A stretch of DNA of 64,000 nucleotides. Origin: Winogradskyella undariae (lineage in GTDB: Bacteria; Bacteroidota; Bacteroidia; Flavobacteriales; Flavobacteriaceae). A model generated the notes under the pieces. That model was not told the origin of the DNA. It saw nothing but the letters and a program-made list of their open reading frames with translations, and did not search any database. Below, piece by piece: positions 35,624 through 46,170 of this stretch (positions are counted from its first letter, which is position 1; the number at the start of each line of letters is the position of its first letter). The stretch covers positions 372,001-436,000 of the forward strand of contig NZ_JABTEL010000001.1 of the NCBI RefSeq assembly GCF_013285155.1. Direction: 5' to 3'. A program made the position numbers and the translations under genes.

Positions 35624-37642
35624 TTGGCAATAACTGAGAAAAACATATTACACAGATTATATTTCGTTACAGGCTGCATGTTTGTATTCGCTATGGCTGT
35701 GGTGTTTAAATTAGTGACTATTCAGTTTGTTCAAGGTGATAAATATAGGGCACTCGCTGATAAGCGTACGTTAGAGAATTTTGATATTCCTGCAAACCGT
35801 GGTAATGTGTATTCTGCAGACGGTAGTTTGCTAGCGACTTCTATTCCTAAATATGATATTAGAATTGATGCTGTTCAGGCTAAAGATGCAACGTTCGAGA
35901 AATATATTGGTGCTTTGGCAGATTCACTTTATCTATTTAGAAAAAAGCAAAAGCCAGTATCATATTATAAAAATATAATTCGTAAAGCTCGAAAAAATAA
36001 AAATAGATATTTCTTATTAGCTCGAAATTTGAGTTATTCAGATTATATAAGAATGCGCAATTTTCCTTTATTGAGTCTTGGTGCTATTAAGGGAGGTTTA
36101 ATTGTAGAGCAAACTACAAAACGTGAACATCCGATGGGTGGAATAGCGGAGCGTACAATTGGTTACGAAAGAGAGGATGAAAATGGGAATTTTACGAGAC
36201 CAGGAATCGATGGTGCTTTTGGTGTTAAATATTTACAAGGTACAAACGGAAAGCGTTTAAAGCAGAAAATAGGTAACGGACAATGGAAACCTATTGCTGA
36301 TTTTGATCAAGTAGAACCTCAAGATGGTTATGATGTTTATACAACGATAGATGTTAATATTCAAGATATAGCACATCATTCTTTGTTAAAACAATTAGAG
36401 TATTACAAAGCTGACCACGGTTGTGTAGTTGTAATGGATGTGAAAACAGGTGAAATAAAGGCGATTTCAAACCTTGGGAGAAATAAAAAAGGTGGTTATT
36501 ATGAGCGCTTAAATTATGCTGTAGGAGAGAGTCATGAGCCTGGATCTACTTTTAAAGTAATGGCTATGATGGCAGCTTTAGAAGATAAGGTTATTGATAC
36601 ATCTACGGTTATAGATACTAAAAAAGGAAGGAAATCTTTTCATGGGCGTGTAATTACGGATTCGGGTAAAGGTTTTGGTAAAATTTCTGCTGCAAGAGCT
36701 TTAGAGGTGTCTTCTAATATTGGTTTAGCAACGATTATTGATGAAAATTATGCAAAACAGCCAGAGAAGTTTTTAGATCGGTTAAGTTCTTGGAAATTAG
36801 ATCAGCCTTTAGGTGTTGCTATCATTGGAGAAGGAAAACCAGATATTCCAAAACCTGGAGCTTCAAACTGGAGTAGAAATGCATTGCCTTCTATGGCTTA
36901 TGGTTATAATCTTAGAATGACGCCGCTTCAAACTTTGGCATTTTATAATGCTATTGCTAATGGTGGTGAATTAATAAAACCTCGATTTTTAAAATCGGTA
37001 AAATCTTTTGATAAGGATATCGAAGTCTTTAAAAAAGAAGTGATAGTAGAGGAAATATGTTCAGATGAAACCTTAGCTGAAGTTCAAGATATGCTGAAGA
37101 ATGTTGTTATCCGTGGTACAGGAAGACGTATGTATTCAGAAACATTTTCTATGGCTGGTAAGACAGGTACGGCAAGAACGGATTATGCTGATTATGAAAA
37201 GTGGAGAAAAGACAGAAAATATGTGTCGTCTTTTGCGGGTTATTTTCCGGCAGACAATCCTAAGTATTCATGTATCGTGGTTATTCATCAGCCAAGTACA
37301 AAAGTAGGGTTTTATGGTGCAGATGTTTCGGGTCCAGTATTTAAAAGAATTGCTCAGAAAATATATACAGACACGCCAATTATAGATGAGGTTAAAATGC
37401 TAGATTTTAAAGATGATTTGGTGAATAAAGATTATGAAAGCTATTACGAAAACGCACGAAAGTATAAAGAATTAATGCCAAGTGTTGTGGGTATGCCTGC
37501 GATGGATGCAATTGCATTATTAGAGAATTTACATATTGATGTGAGAGTGAGATTAACAGGAAGTGGAGTTGTGAAAAAGCAATCTGTGAAAAAGCATGAA
37601 AAATTACAAACGAATCAAACTATTGTTTTAGAAGCGTCATGA
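35624..37642 (+). CDS. ftsI: septal transpeptidase FtsI/PBP3 with C-terminal PASTA
   Basis: This 672-residue class B penicillin-binding protein cross-links septal peptidoglycan. After a single N-terminal membrane helix come the dimerisation domain (NRGNVYSADGSLLA) and the transpeptidase domain, with Ser308 and Lys311 in GSTFK, the SSN motif in EVSSNIG and AGKTGTAR. The final about 70 residues (LMPSVVGMPAMDAIALLE onward) form a PASTA domain. The start is TTG at 35624, with no nearby in-frame ATG. It overlaps murE by four bases. Confidence 0.95.
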   Translation: MAITEKNILHRLYFVTGCMFVFAMAVVFKLVTIQFVQGDKYRALADKRTLENFDIPANRGNVYSADGSLLATSIPKYDIRIDAVQAKDATFEKYIGALADSLYLFRKKQKPVSYYKNIIRKARKNKNRYFLLARNLSYSDYIRMRNFPLLSLGAIKGGLIVEQTTKREHPMGGIAERTIGYEREDENGNFTRPGIDGAFGVKYLQGTNGKRLKQKIGNGQWKPIADFDQVEPQDGYDVYTTIDVNIQDIAHHSLLKQLEYYKADHGCVVVMDVKTGEIKAISNLGRNKKGGYYERLNYAVGESHEPGSTFKVMAMMAALEDKVIDTSTVIDTKKGRKSFHGRVITDSGKGFGKISAARALEVSSNIGLATIIDENYAKQPEKFLDRLSSWKLDQPLGVAIIGEGKPDIPKPGASNWSRNALPSMAYGYNLRMTPLQTLAFYNAIANGGELIKPRFLKSVKSFDKDIEVFKKEVIVEEICSDETLAEVQDMLKNVVIRGTGRRMYSETFSMAGKTGTARTDYADYEKWRKDRKYVSSFAGYFPADNPKYSCIVVIHQPSTKVGFYGADVSGPVFKRIAQKIYTDTPIIDEVKMLDFKDDLVNKDYESYYENARKYKELMPSVVGMPAMDAIALLENLHIDVRVRLTGSGVVKKQSVKKHEKLQTNQTIVLEAS

Positions 37643-39102
37643 TGGTGTTAAAGGACATATTATATAAAGTTACTATAGATACTGTTATTGGTGATACAAG
37701 CGCAGCTGTGGGTAAAATAGAATTCGATTCACGTTTAGTTGAGGTTAGTGATGTTTTTGTAGCAATTTCGGGGTCTATAACTGATGGTCATAATTATATT
37801 GAAAAAGCGATTAAAGATGGTGCGGTAGCTATTGTATGCGAAATACTTCCTGAGAATTTAGAAAAGGGAATCACATATATTAAAGTTGAGAATTCTCATC
37901 AAGCTTTGGCTTATATGGCTGCTAATTTTTATGAACATCCTTCTGAGAATCTAAAATTGGTTGGTGTAACTGGTACTAATGGTAAAACAACAGTTTCTAG
38001 TTTATTATATCAGTTGTTTAAAAAAGCAGGTTATAAAGTTGGGTTGCTATCTACCGTGAAAATTATGGTTGGTGATAACGAATATAAAGCAACACATACA
38101 ACACCAGATTCATTGACTATTAATAAATATTTACAGTTAATGAATGATGAAGGTGTAGAGTTTTGCTTTATGGAAGTGAGTTCTCATGGTATTCATCAAA
38201 AACGAACTGAAGGTTTAAAGTTTGAAGGTGGAATTTTTACGAATCTTTCTCACGATCATTTAGATTATCACGCAACGTTTGCTGAGTATAGAGATGTTAA
38301 AAAAGCATTTTTCGATCAGTTGCCAAAAGAAGCATTTGCTTTAACGAATAGCGATGATAAAAATGGCCTTGTTATGTTGCAGAACACAAAAGCGAAAAAA
38401 CATACTTACGCTTTAAAGAGTTATGCAGATTATAGAGCGCAGATATTAGAAAATGAATTTAGTGGTTTACTGTTAAAAGTAAATGATAGTGAATTATGGA
38501 CGCGATTAATAGGAAGTTTTAATGCTTATAATATTCTAGCTATTTATGGAACAGCTGAATTATTAGGATTAGATAGAGACGAAATATTAAGATTGATAAG
38601 TGAGCTTGAAAATGTCTCAGGACGTTTTCAGTATTTCATTTCAGAAGGAAAAATTACAGCGATTGTTGATTATGCACATACGCCAGATGCGTTAAAAAAT
38701 GTATTAGAAACAATCAATAATATTAGAACTAAAAACGAAGAGCTAATTACGGTTGTTGGTTGTGGTGGTAATCGTGATAAAACAAAACGACCAGAAATGG
38801 CGCATATCGCTTCTGCTTTAAGTACTAAAGTGATATTAACAAGCGATAATCCAAGAAATGAGGTTCCTGAAACTATAATAGAAGAAATGGAAGCGGGTGT
38901 TGAGCCACAGAATTTTAAAAAGACGTTATCAATTACAGATAGAAAGCAAGCTATAAAAGCGGCTTGCCAAATGGCAGGAGAAAAAGATATTATTCTTATT
39001 GCAGGAAAAGGGCATGAGAGTTATCAAGAAATTAAAGGTGAACGTTTTGATTTTGATGATTATAAAATTGTTCAAGATTATTTAAAACAATTGCAGAAAT
39101 AA
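37639..39102 (+). CDS. murE: UDP-MurNAc-tripeptide synthetase MurE (DAP-type)
   Basis: MurE adds the third stem-peptide residue in the cytoplasm. The 487 residues include the ATP motif VTGTNGKTTVSS, the central GGIFTNLSHDHLDYH and AIVDYAHTPDAL. The substrate motif DNPR (in LTSDNPRNEVPE) is the one linked to meso-diaminopimelate, so gram-negative type peptidoglycan is expected. It starts in the ATGA overlap with ftsI. Confidence 0.96.
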   Translation: MMVLKDILYKVTIDTVIGDTSAAVGKIEFDSRLVEVSDVFVAISGSITDGHNYIEKAIKDGAVAIVCEILPENLEKGITYIKVENSHQALAYMAANFYEHPSENLKLVGVTGTNGKTTVSSLLYQLFKKAGYKVGLLSTVKIMVGDNEYKATHTTPDSLTINKYLQLMNDEGVEFCFMEVSSHGIHQKRTEGLKFEGGIFTNLSHDHLDYHATFAEYRDVKKAFFDQLPKEAFALTNSDDKNGLVMLQNTKAKKHTYALKSYADYRAQILENEFSGLLLKVNDSELWTRLIGSFNAYNILAIYGTAELLGLDRDEILRLISELENVSGRFQYFISEGKITAIVDYAHTPDALKNVLETINNIRTKNEELITVVGCGGNRDKTKRPEMAHIASALSTKVILTSDNPRNEVPETIIEEMEAGVEPQNFKKTLSITDRKQAIKAACQMAGEKDIILIAGKGHESYQEIKGERFDFDDYKIVQDYLKQLQK

Positions 39103-39123
39103 AACGAAAAACAATAACAAAGA

Positions 39124-40365
39124 ATGTTGTATTACTTATTTGAATATCTAGAAAAACAGTTCCAATTACCGGGAGCATCACTTTTTGGGTTTATAACCTT
39201 TAGGGCTGCTGTGGCTATGATATTATCGTTGTTAATTTCTACGATTTATGGTAAACGCATTATTCGATTTTTGCAAAAGCAACAAGTTGGAGAAACGATT
39301 AGGGATTTAGGTTTAAAAGGTCAAGTAGAAAAAGCTGGGACTCCAACAATGGGGGGAATCATCATTATACTGGCAACGCTTATTCCTGTTTTGTTATTAG
39401 CTAAGCTAGAAAATATTTATATCATCCTTTTAATTGTAACGACATTATGGATGGGTGCTATTGGGTTTTTAGATGATTATATCAAGAAATTCAAAAACGA
39501 TAAGGAAGGTTTAAAAGGAAAGTTTAAAGTGCTTGGGCAAGTTGGACTAGGGATTATAGTGGGTGCAACATTATTTTTTAATAATGATGTTACTATTAAG
39601 GAGAAGTTGCCAATTCAACAGCAAAATGAATTAAGAATAGCGAACCCAGGAGTGCAAGGAGCTAAGTTATTTAAGCCGGAAGAGAAATCAACCAAAACAA
39701 CAATTCCATTTTTAAAGGATAATGAATTTGATTATTCAGATTTGATTACTTGGATTCATCCAGGTTTAGAAAAATATGCTTGGGTAGTTTTTATTCTAGT
39801 TACCATTTTTATTATCACGGCTGTATCTAATGGTGCTAATCTTACGGATGGAATCGATGGACTCGCCGCAGGAACGTCAGCCATTATTGTATTGACATTA
39901 GGGATTTTTGCGTGGGTTTCTAGTAATATCGTTTTTTCAGATTACTTAGATATCATGTATATCCCAAGGGCGGAAGAAATAACAATTTACATCGCTGCCT
40001 TTGTGGGAGCGTTAATCGGTTTCTTGTGGTATAATACGTTTCCTGCTCAGGTTTTTATGGGAGATACAGGAAGTTTAACAATTGGTGGGATTATCGCAGT
40101 TATCGCAATTGCAATTCGTAAAGAATGGTTGATTCCTGTGTTATGCGGAATTTTCTTAGCAGAGAATCTGTCAGTTGTTTTGCAAGTGAGTTATTTTAAG
40201 TATACAAGAAAAAAGTTTGGTGTCGGTAGGCGTATTTTTAAAATGTCGCCATTGCATCATCACTATCAGAAATCGGGTTATCACGAAAGTAAGATTGTAA
40301 CTCGCTTTTGGATTGTTGGAATTTTACTTGCTATTATAACAATGGTAACCTTGAAAATTAGATAA
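39124..40365 (+). CDS. mraY: phospho-MurNAc-pentapeptide translocase
   Basis: MraY makes lipid I on undecaprenyl phosphate in the inner membrane. Its 413 residues carry about ten membrane helices and the Asp and His motifs [29 protein letters not shown] and [12 protein letters not shown]. An extra segment of about 60 residues ([10 protein letters not shown] to DLITWIHPG) lies between helices, making it longer than the roughly 360-residue E. coli enzyme. Its TAA overlaps the murD ATG by one base. Confidence 0.96.
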   Translation: MLYYLFEYLEKQFQLPGASLFGFITFRAAVAMILSLLISTIYGKRIIRFLQKQQVGETIRDLGLKGQVEKAGTPTMGGIIIILATLIPVLLLAKLENIYIILLIVTTLWMGAIGFLDDYIKKFKNDKEGLKGKFKVLGQVGLGIIVGATLFFNNDVTIKEKLPIQQQNELRIANPGVQGAKLFKPEEKSTKTTIPFLKDNEFDYSDLITWIHPGLEKYAWVVFILVTIFIITAVSNGANLTDGIDGLAAGTSAIIVLTLGIFAWVSSNIVFSDYLDIMYIPRAEEITIYIAAFVGALIGFLWYNTFPAQVFMGDTGSLTIGGIIAVIAIAIRKEWLIPVLCGIFLAENLSVVLQVSYFKYTRKKFGVGRRIFKMSPLHHHYQKSGYHESKIVTRFWIVGILLAIITMVTLKIR

Positions 40366-41696
40366 TGAAAAGGTTAGTCATTCTTGGTGGAGGAGAAAGT
40401 GGTGTAGGTACAGCGCTTTTAGGAAAAGCAAAAGGATACGATGTATTTGTATCAGACAAAGGAGAGATTAAAGAAAAATATAAAAACGTTCTTTTAAATA
40501 ATGAGATTGAATTTGAAGATGAAAAGCATACGGAATCAAAAATTTTGAATGCAGACATCATCATGAAAAGTCCTGGTATTCCAGATAAAGTGGCTTTGGT
40601 GAAACAAATTCGTGAAGCAGGAGTTACTATAGTTTCAGAAATTGAATTCGCATCAAAATTTACTGAGGCGACTTTAGTTGCTATTACTGGTAGTAATGGT
40701 AAAACAACAACAGCAACACTTACAGATTATATTCTAAAACAAGAATTAGATGTTGGGTTAGCTGGAAATATTGGTGATAGTTTCGCGAAGCAAATTTTAG
40801 AAAAAAACTATGATAACTATGTTTTAGAAATCAGCAGTTTTCAATTGGATGATATTAAAGATTTCAAACCTAAAATTGCAGTTATAACTAATATTTCGCC
40901 AGATCATTTAGATCGTTACGATTATAAGTTTGAAAACTATATCGCTTCAAAATTTAGAGTTGTAGAGAATCAAACAGAAGATGATTATTTTATATACGAT
41001 TCAGATGATGATGTCATTTTAGAGTATATGAAAACGCATCAAATTCAATCAAAAAAACTGCCTTTTTCATTAACAAAAGTTATTGAGCAAGGCGCGTATT
41101 TAGAAAACAACAAGATAATAATAACAATAGATAATAATAAAATCATTATGCCAACAAATAATTTAGCATTAGAAGGAAAACACAATGTAAAGAATGCAAT
41201 GGCAGCTTCTACTGTTGCGTATTTACTTAAAATAAGAAAACAAACTATCCGTGAGAGTTTAGAGAACTTTCAAGGTGTAGAGCACCGTTTAGAAAGCGTA
41301 TTAAAGATTAATAAGGTTCAATATATAAATGACTCGAAGGCTACAAATGTAAACGCAACGTACTTTGCTTTAGAAAGTATGTCTGCACCTACAGTTTGGA
41401 TCGTTGGAGGTGTTGATAAAGGAAATGAGTATAGAGAGCTATTTCAATTCATTAACGAAAAAGTAAAAGCAATCATCTGCTTAGGTGTTGATAACGCTAA
41501 GCTTATGGATTCTTTCGGTAAAATGGTTGATGTGATTGTAGAAACACAATCTATGACTGAGGCTGTGAAGATGGCGTACAAATTAGCTGATGCTGGAGAT
41601 AATGTATTGTTGTCACCTGCTTGTGCTAGTTTCGATTTATTTGAGAATTACGAAGATAGAGGACGTCAATTTAAAAATGCAGTAAGAAATTTATAA
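40365..41696 (+). CDS. murD: UDP-MurNAc-L-alanine--D-glutamate ligase
   Basis: MurD adds D-glutamate to UDP-MurNAc-L-Ala. The 443 residues start with a Rossmann segment (ILGGGESGVGTALLGK), followed by the ATP motif ITGSNGKTTTATL, NISPDHLDRY, GVEHRLE, NDSKATNVNAT and the C-terminal LLSPACASFDLFENYEDRG. It overlaps mraY by one base. An 84-bp spacer with a REP-like element separates it from ftsW, the largest gap inside the cluster. Confidence 0.96.
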   Translation: MKRLVILGGGESGVGTALLGKAKGYDVFVSDKGEIKEKYKNVLLNNEIEFEDEKHTESKILNADIIMKSPGIPDKVALVKQIREAGVTIVSEIEFASKFTEATLVAITGSNGKTTTATLTDYILKQELDVGLAGNIGDSFAKQILEKNYDNYVLEISSFQLDDIKDFKPKIAVITNISPDHLDRYDYKFENYIASKFRVVENQTEDDYFIYDSDDDVILEYMKTHQIQSKKLPFSLTKVIEQGAYLENNKIIITIDNNKIIMPTNNLALEGKHNVKNAMAASTVAYLLKIRKQTIRESLENFQGVEHRLESVLKINKVQYINDSKATNVNATYFALESMSAPTVWIVGGVDKGNEYRELFQFINEKVKAIICLGVDNAKLMDSFGKMVDVIVETQSMTEAVKMAYKLADAGDNVLLSPACASFDLFENYEDRGRQFKNAVRNL

Positions 41697-41780
41697 TAGA
41701 TTGTCATTCCTGTGGAAACGGGAATTTAAAAAGGATATGAGTAATTAGATTTCTGTTTTACAGGAATAACAAAAAAGTAA
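41697..41780. repeat. REP-like inverted pair of hairpins between murD and ftsW
   Basis: TTGTCATTCCTGT starting at 41700 is mirrored near the other end of the spacer by ACAGGAATAACAA, a 12 of 13 inverted match. Each arm also folds on itself (ATTCCTGT with ACGGGAAT, ATTTCTGT with ACAGGAAT). This looks like a small paired palindromic element. A related degenerate unit lies upstream of engB. Confidence 0.6.
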
Positions 41781-42971
41781 ATGCAAAACTTAATTAAACA
41801 AATAAAAGGAGATAGAGCCATTTGGGCTATAGTCACATTGTTGGCTATATTTTCTTTTTTACCTGTTTATAGTGCGGCTAGTAATTTGGCTTATCATGGA
41901 GGGAATACGAGTACATTTTCGTTCTTCATAAAGCATTTTATGCATTTGTTTTTGGGCTTTGTTATCATGTTTGGTGTACACAAAGTACCTTATAAATACT
42001 TCCGTGGGTTATCAATTGTAATGATTCCTATTGTATTTGTGTTATTGTTAATTACCATGTTGCAAGGAACCACTATTGATGGTGCAAATGCGAGTCGTTG
42101 GATACAGATTCCTATTGTTGGTATGTCTTTTCAAACATCGACTTTGGCAGCCGTAGTTTTAATGGTTTATGTGGCAAGATATCTGTCAAAAATAAAAGAT
42201 AGGGAAGTTAAGTTTACAGAATCTATTTTGCCTTTATGGGCACCTATATTTTTAATTTTAATACTCATTCTCCCTGCTAACTTTTCTACAACAGCAATCG
42301 TGTTTACTATGATTATGATGTTGTCGTTTGTGGGTGGGTATCCAATTAAATATTTGCTGTTAATGGTTTTGACCGGTGTTGTGGCTTTAACCATATTTAT
42401 ATTAGTAGCAAAAGCATTTCCTGGTGTTATGCCCAACCGTGTTGATACTTGGATAAGTAGAATTGAGAATTTTTCAAATGGAGAAGATACAGAAGCAGAT
42501 TATCAAATAGAGAAAGCTAAAATTGCGATTGCAACGGGGATTACACCATTAGGTCCAGGGAAAAGTATTCAAAAGAACTTTTTACCACAATCTTCTTCCG
42601 ATTTTATTTTTGCAATTATTATTGAAGAATATGGCTTATTTGGAGGTGTTTTTCTATTGGGTTTATACTTGTGGTTGTTATTAAGAATCATTGTTGTCAG
42701 TCATAAATCAGATACCATTTTTGGTCGATTATTAGTTTTGGCAGTTGGTTTGCCTATTGTGTTTCAGGCCTTGTTAAATATGGGGGTTGCTGTAGAGTTA
42801 TTTCCTGTTACGGGTCAAACATTACCTTTAATAAGTAGTGGAGGAACATCGATTTGGATGACGTGTTTATCCATCGGAATTATATTAAGTGTTAGTGCTA
42901 AGCGCGAAGAGTTAAAGGAACAAGAGGATGCTGAAGATAATCCTTTATCTATTTTAAGTGAAGCGATTTAA
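41781..42971 (+). CDS. ftsW: septal peptidoglycan polymerase FtsW (SEDS family)
   Basis: This 396-residue SEDS-family protein has about ten membrane helices. It polymerises glycan strands at the septum together with FtsI. Recognisable parts are ASRWIQIPIVGMSFQTSTLA, LPANFSTTAIVF, GPGKSIQKNFLPQSSSDFIFAIIIEEYG and the terminal PVTGQTLPLISSGGTS. The tail after the last helix is acidic. It sits after a palindromic spacer and 31 bp before murG. Confidence 0.95.
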   Translation: MQNLIKQIKGDRAIWAIVTLLAIFSFLPVYSAASNLAYHGGNTSTFSFFIKHFMHLFLGFVIMFGVHKVPYKYFRGLSIVMIPIVFVLLLITMLQGTTIDGANASRWIQIPIVGMSFQTSTLAAVVLMVYVARYLSKIKDREVKFTESILPLWAPIFLILILILPANFSTTAIVFTMIMMLSFVGGYPIKYLLLMVLTGVVALTIFILVAKAFPGVMPNRVDTWISRIENFSNGEDTEADYQIEKAKIAIATGITPLGPGKSIQKNFLPQSSSDFIFAIIIEEYGLFGGVFLLGLYLWLLLRIIVVSHKSDTIFGRLLVLAVGLPIVFQALLNMGVAVELFPVTGQTLPLISSGGTSIWMTCLSIGIILSVSAKREELKEQEDAEDNPLSILSEAI

Positions 42972-43002
42972 TAAAGAGAATAAAAAGAAATTATAATACA
43001 GA

Positions 43003-44106
43003 TTGAAAAATAATAAAACATATCGATTTATCCTTTCAGGAGGAGGTACAGGAGGACATATTTATCCTGCAATTGCGATTGCAGATGAATTAAAGTCACG
43101 CTATCCTGATGCCGAATTCCTTTTTGTAGGAGCTTCCGATCGTATGGAAATGGAAAAAGTACCGCAAGCGGGATATAAGATTGAAGGGTTATGGATTTCT
43201 GGAATTCAACGAAAGTTAACGTTGAAAAACTTAGCATTTCCTTTTAAACTGATCAGTAGTTTGTGGAATTCTCGTAAGATTATAAAATCATTTAAGCCTG
43301 ATGCCGTTGTTGGTACAGGTGGTTTTGCAAGTGGTCCATTGTTACAAGTGGCAGCGTCAAAAGGAATACCGAGTTTAATTCAAGAACAAAATTCGTTTCC
43401 AGGAATTACCAATAAGTTGTTAGCAAAAAAAGTAAATACAATCTGTGTGGCTTATGATGGATTGGAGCGATTTTTTCCAAAAGAGAAAATTAAATTAACA
43501 GGAAACCCAATCCGAAAAGATTTATTGCAAGTCAAAAATAAGACTGCTGAAGGTAAAGTCGCTTTTAAATTAGAAGAAGGAAAACAAACCCTTTTAGTGT
43601 TAGGGGGAAGTTTAGGAGCAAGACGAATTAACCAACTTATCGAGGCAAATATCGATTTTTTTGAAACTCAAAATATTCAAGTGATTTGGCAATGCGGAAA
43701 ACTGTATTATGATCAGTATAAAAAATATGATGATCATAAAAATATTCAGGTTCATGCTTTTTTAAATCAAATGGATTTGGCTTATGCGGCTTCAGATATT
43801 ATTATCTCTAGAGCAGGAGCGATTTCAGTTTCAGAATTGTGTATTGTAGGAAAGCCTGTTGTTTTTATTCCGTCACCAAATGTGTCAGAAGATCATCAAA
43901 CTAAAAATGCAAAATCGGTTGCAGATAAAAATGCAGCGATTTTAATAAGGGAAAAAGATTTAGATACTGATTTTCAAAATGAATTTTCAGAATTGATCTC
44001 AAACGAAAATAAAACAAAAGAATTAAGTAAAAATATTGAAGCTTTATCATTGGTAAATGCAACAAAGGATATTGTTGATGAAGTTGAGAAAATGTTAAGT
44101 AAGTAA
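43003..44106 (+). CDS. murG: UDP-GlcNAc--lipid I GlcNAc transferase
   Basis: MurG converts lipid I to lipid II at the inner face of the membrane (GT28). Landmarks in its 367 residues are [63 protein letters not shown] and [12 protein letters not shown]. The start is TTG at 43003, 11 residues before the glycine loop, with no suitable ATG nearby. Its stop overlaps the murC ATG by one base. Confidence 0.96.
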   Translation: MKNNKTYRFILSGGGTGGHIYPAIAIADELKSRYPDAEFLFVGASDRMEMEKVPQAGYKIEGLWISGIQRKLTLKNLAFPFKLISSLWNSRKIIKSFKPDAVVGTGGFASGPLLQVAASKGIPSLIQEQNSFPGITNKLLAKKVNTICVAYDGLERFFPKEKIKLTGNPIRKDLLQVKNKTAEGKVAFKLEEGKQTLLVLGGSLGARRINQLIEANIDFFETQNIQVIWQCGKLYYDQYKKYDDHKNIQVHAFLNQMDLAYAASDIIISRAGAISVSELCIVGKPVVFIPSPNVSEDHQTKNAKSVADKNAAILIREKDLDTDFQNEFSELISNENKTKELSKNIEALSLVNATKDIVDEVEKMLSK

Positions 44107-45458
44107 TGAATTTCGAAAATATAAATAACGTCTATTTTATTGGTGTCGGAGGAATCGGAATGAGTGCAATTGCGCGCTATTTTGTAGCTAATGGCAAACA
44201 AGTAGGTGGTTATGATAAAACACCTACGGACATTACAAATGCGCTTCAGGATTTGGGTGTTGCCATTCATTTTAATGATGATGTTTCGGAAATTGATACT
44301 CCATTTTTAAATGCAGAATCTACTTTAGTGATTTATACACCGGCAATTCCAAAAGGCCATTCGGAATTTGAATATTTTAAAGCTAATAATTTTAATATTT
44401 TAAAACGCTCAGCGATTTTAGGAGAGATTACAAGACAAACTTTTTGTTTAGCTGTAGCTGGAACCCATGGTAAAACCACAACAACAAGTATTTTGGGGCA
44501 TTTGCTTAATGCTTGTAATAGTCCTGTAACTGCTTTTTTAGGTGGAATAAGTGAGAATTACAATTCAAACTTAATCTTAAACGGAACCGAAGTTACGGTG
44601 GTTGAAGCAGATGAGTTTGATCGTTCGTTTCTAACTTTATCGCCAGACCTAGCCTGTATTACATCTATGGATGCTGATCATTTGGATATTTATGGAAGTG
44701 CTGAAGAGTTAGTAAAGAGTTTTAAGGATTTTTCAGAATGTATAAAGCCAGGTGGAAAACTATTTGTAAAAAAAGGTTTGCCTTTAAGCGGAATTACTTA
44801 CGGTATAGAGGATGATGCAGATTACTGTGCTCAAAATATCTCTATAGAAAACGGAAGCTATATTTTCGATTTAAAAACGCCTAAAGGTTTACATAAAGGT
44901 TTTAAGTTTAATTTACCAGGGAGACATAATTTATCTAATGCAACAATTGCATTGGCTATGGCTGCAGAATACGGTTGTTCTTATGAGGATCTTAAAGTTG
45001 CTTTAGAATCGTATAAAGGTGTGAAGCGTAGATTTACTTATCAGATAAAGACTGAAGATTTTGTGTTTATAGATGATTATGCACATCATCCTGAAGAGAT
45101 AAAAGCAGTGCATCACGCCGTTAGAGAGATGTATCCAGGAAAGAAAGTGTTAGCTGTTTTTCAGCCTCATTTATTTAGTAGAACAAAAGATTTTATAGAT
45201 GAATTTGCTGAGAGCCTTTCAAAATTCGACGAATTATTACTTTTAGATATCTATCCTGCAAGAGAATTACCAATTGAAGGTGTAACCTCTAAATGGCTTT
45301 TAGATAAGATTAAAAACACGAATAAAAAATTAGTTGAGAAAGCAAATATAATAGATGAAATTAAGGCATCAAATGCTCAAGTGGTATTAACTATTGGGGC
45401 AGGAGATATAGGGCAGGAAGTGAAACTTATAAAAGAAGCGTTCTATGTCGAAAATTAA
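44106..45458 (+). CDS. murC: UDP-MurNAc--L-alanine ligase
   Basis: MurC adds the first amino acid to UDP-MurNAc. The 450 residues have the N-terminal loop GVGGIGMSAIARYF, the ATP motif VAGTHGKTTTTSIL, EADEFDRSFL, MDADHLDIYG, DDYAHHPEEIKA and FQPHLFSRT. It overlaps murG by one base and ftsQ by 14 bases. Confidence 0.97.
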   Translation: MNFENINNVYFIGVGGIGMSAIARYFVANGKQVGGYDKTPTDITNALQDLGVAIHFNDDVSEIDTPFLNAESTLVIYTPAIPKGHSEFEYFKANNFNILKRSAILGEITRQTFCLAVAGTHGKTTTTSILGHLLNACNSPVTAFLGGISENYNSNLILNGTEVTVVEADEFDRSFLTLSPDLACITSMDADHLDIYGSAEELVKSFKDFSECIKPGGKLFVKKGLPLSGITYGIEDDADYCAQNISIENGSYIFDLKTPKGLHKGFKFNLPGRHNLSNATIALAMAAEYGCSYEDLKVALESYKGVKRRFTYQIKTEDFVFIDDYAHHPEEIKAVHHAVREMYPGKKVLAVFQPHLFSRTKDFIDEFAESLSKFDELLLLDIYPARELPIEGVTSKWLLDKIKNTNKKLVEKANIIDEIKASNAQVVLTIGAGDIGQEVKLIKEAFYVEN

Positions 45459-46167
45459 TTTTAATTATATAAAAGTCATTGGGTTAATTATTGTAGTTGG
45501 CTTTTTGTTTGCATTTTCTAATCAAAGAAATAAGGTAAGAAAAGTCGGTAAGCCAAGCATTACGTTTTTGGGTGAAAATACAATGTTTATTACAGAAGCT
45601 AATGTTAGTAAATTGTTAATACAAAATCAAGAACCTGTATCAGAGCTATCTAAAGATATTATAGATTTGGACCAATTAGAATTGGCCCTAAATTATAATC
45701 CTATGATCAGGCAAGCCGAAGTGTTTATGTCAGTAAACGGTGGGCTTTCAGCCGAAATTAAACAAAAAAAACCTATAGCAAGAGTTAACACAAATGCATC
45801 ATATTATATAGATGAAGAAGGTGGTTTTATGCCTTTGTCTTATAATTATGCTGCAAGAGTTCCACTCGTCACTGGAAATATTAAGAAAAATAAGCTTGAT
45901 ACTGTCTATCAATTTGCGAAATTTGCAGACGGAGATGATTTCTTAAAAAAACATGTCATTGAGATTCGTCAGAATAATGATGACACCATCGATTTCAAAA
46001 TTCGAAAAAGTGATTTTACGGTTCATATAGGAACTTTAAAAAATCTCAAAAAAAAGATAAACAATTTTAAGGCTTTTTACCAAAAAGCATTTAAAGACCA
46101 AATTTTAGACCACTATGCTGTAGTGAATTTAAAGTTTGATAAACAAGTTATTTGCACCAAAAAGTAA
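45445..46167 (+). CDS. ftsQ: cell division protein FtsQ
   Basis: This 240-residue bitopic protein has one N-terminal membrane helix (about residues 9-25) and a periplasmic part of POTRA/FtsQ type (NPMIRQAEVFMSVNGGLSAEIKQKKPIARV, then YYIDEEGGFMPLS). FtsQ links FtsL/B to the division complex. It overlaps murC by 14 bases and lies 3 bp before ftsA, the classical gene order. Confidence 0.88.
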   Translation: MSKINFNYIKVIGLIIVVGFLFAFSNQRNKVRKVGKPSITFLGENTMFITEANVSKLLIQNQEPVSELSKDIIDLDQLELALNYNPMIRQAEVFMSVNGGLSAEIKQKKPIARVNTNASYYIDEEGGFMPLSYNYAARVPLVTGNIKKNKLDTVYQFAKFADGDDFLKKHVIEIRQNNDDTIDFKIRKSDFTVHIGTLKNLKKKINNFKAFYQKAFKDQILDHYAVVNLKFDKQVICTKK

Positions 46168-46170
46168 GCT

